A stretch of DNA of 64,000 nucleotides from assembly GCA_023417775.1 (NCBI GenBank), contig JAEZEJ010000031.1, positions 1-64,000 of the forward strand. The letters are read 5' to 3'. Each line of letters starts with the position of its first letter. Position 1 is the stretch's first letter. This document shows, one piece after another, positions 63,250 to 64,000 of the stretch. The notes below the pieces were generated by a model. The model was not told where the DNA came from and ran no database searches. It saw only the letters and a program-made list of their open reading frames with translations. The position numbers were made by a program, and so were the translations under genes. The stretch comes from Actinomycetes bacterium (GTDB lineage Bacteria; Actinomycetota; Actinomycetes; Propionibacteriales; Nocardioidaceae).

Positions 63250-64000
63250 ATGACCGCTCCGTCCGTCGCCGAACCGACCCGATCGGCCGCCCCCGGGGGC
63301 CCCGTGATCGGGCCTGCCGTGGCGGTCGCGATCGCGGGGGCCCTTGCGCTGGCCGGACTGGTCATGGCGGCGTTGAGCTCCTCCACCGGTCAGCTCGTCG
63401 ACGACGCCGCGATGAACGCGGTGACCGCCAGCAGCACCGCGGAGATCACCCTGTTGAGCGTCCTCGGGCGGGTCTCGCTGGGAGCCATCCTGGCGGTGGC
63501 GGTGGTCTGTGTCGCCATCGCCCTGCTGCGGCGCCGTTTCGCGCACGCGGTGGGAGCGCTCGCCATCATCGGCGGCGCGAATATCTCGACCCAGGTGCTG
63601 AAGGCCGCATTGGACCGGCCCGACCTGGGAGTCGGCCTGCATCTGGCCAACAGCCTCCCGAGCGGCCACACCACCGTGGTCGCAAGTGCGGTGGCCGCCC
63701 TGGTGCTGGTGGTCCCCGCCGCGATACGTCCGGTTCTGGCCGCGGTCGGCACCGCGGCGATCGGCCTCACCGGGCTGAGCACCATCGTCGCCGGCTGGCA
63801 TCGGCCCGCTGATGTCGTCGGAGCGCTGCTCATGGTCGTGATCTGGACCGGGATCGTCGCCGCGGTACTCGGTGGGCACCGAGGGCGGACCCTGGGCTCC
63901 TCATTGACGGCGCTGCTCGGAGCGGCGGCCTCGGTGATCTTCCTGGGCGTCGTGGGGGTCCGTCCGGCATCCTCGTGGTCCGATGTCGTGCTCGCCACGA
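63250..64000 (+). CDS. PAP2-family phosphatase (partial at window end)
   Basis: A membrane phosphatase of the type 2 phosphatidic acid phosphatase family, cut by the window edge after 250 residues. The three PAP2 motifs are KAALDRP, SLPSGHTT and a third with GWHRPADVV. It probably dephosphorylates a lipid phosphate such as undecaprenyl diphosphate. It is divergent from gyrB and occupies the place where recF would be expected. Confidence 0.85.
   Translation, partial: MTAPSVAEPTRSAAPGGPVIGPAVAVAIAGALALAGLVMAALSSSTGQLVDDAAMNAVTASSTAEITLLSVLGRVSLGAILAVAVVCVAIALLRRRFAHAVGALAIIGGANISTQVLKAALDRPDLGVGLHLANSLPSGHTTVVASAVAALVLVVPAAIRPVLAAVGTAAIGLTGLSTIVAGWHRPADVVGALLMVVIWTGIVAAVLGGHRGRTLGSSLTALLGAAASVIFLGVVGVRPASSWSDVVLAT

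Overview
The window is about 68% GC and comes from an actinomycete chromosome. The markers are a WhiB-type Fe-S protein, CrgA, the PknB/PstP/FhaA/FhaB/RodA/PbpA cluster, polyprenol-phosphate-mannose synthase, DUF3566, DLW-39 and a DUF4235 protein. Methylcrotonyl-CoA-type carboxylase genes and the overall gene order fit the Propionibacteriales broadly; I would not name a genus.

The backbone is the origin-proximal block known from many actinobacteria, read here in reverse. From the right end it runs gyrB, gyrA, DUF3566, tRNA-Ile, DLW-39, tRNA-Ala, then peptidyl-prolyl isomerase, rhomboid, crgA, DUF881, pknB, pbpA, rodA, pstP, fhaB, fhaA and tRNA-Leu. The synteny is broken twice. About 24.8 kb of other genes (roughly 32.1-56.9 kb) separates tRNA-Ala from the isomerase, and gyrB is flanked by a divergent PAP2 phosphatase instead of recF.

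Left part (0.1-21.7 kb): an HU protein, an aat operon, and a leucine-catabolism operon (carboxyltransferase, biotin carboxylase, HMG-CoA lyase) divergent from a TetR regulator across a perfect palindrome. Next come a DHA2 efflux pump with its TetR regulator, Ppm1 and GtrA lipid-glycosylation genes, a MerR/B12-domain regulator facing a whiB gene, a stress-protein operon (DJ-1/PfpI, DUF4235, GlsB), a siderophore-interacting protein under an iron box, and an ABC exporter with an ArsR-like regulator.

The inserted region contains an 8.6-kb catabolic operon under a divergent IclR regulator. It encodes a ThDP enzyme, a NitT/TauT-type ABC importer, an NDP-forming acyl-CoA synthetase, an enoyl-CoA hydratase and a crotonyl-CoA reductase/carboxylase-like enzyme. 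The region also has SURF1, glyA, a DevR/DevS-like two-component pair with a DosR-type box in front of a universal stress protein and a DoxX protein, transporters, and an XRE regulator divergent from a second-type methionine aminopeptidase.

Three signals are not explained by ordinary annotation. First, a 36-codon ORF is tiled by ATGA overlaps between pstP and rodA and carries a nested 70-bp inverted repeat. Second, four regularly spaced DnaA-box-like motifs of alternating orientation lie between crgA and the rhomboid gene. Third, at least 18 transcription-unit starts, including gyrB and glyA, have a TANNNT hexamer exactly 6-7 nt before the start codon, the signature of leaderless transcripts.
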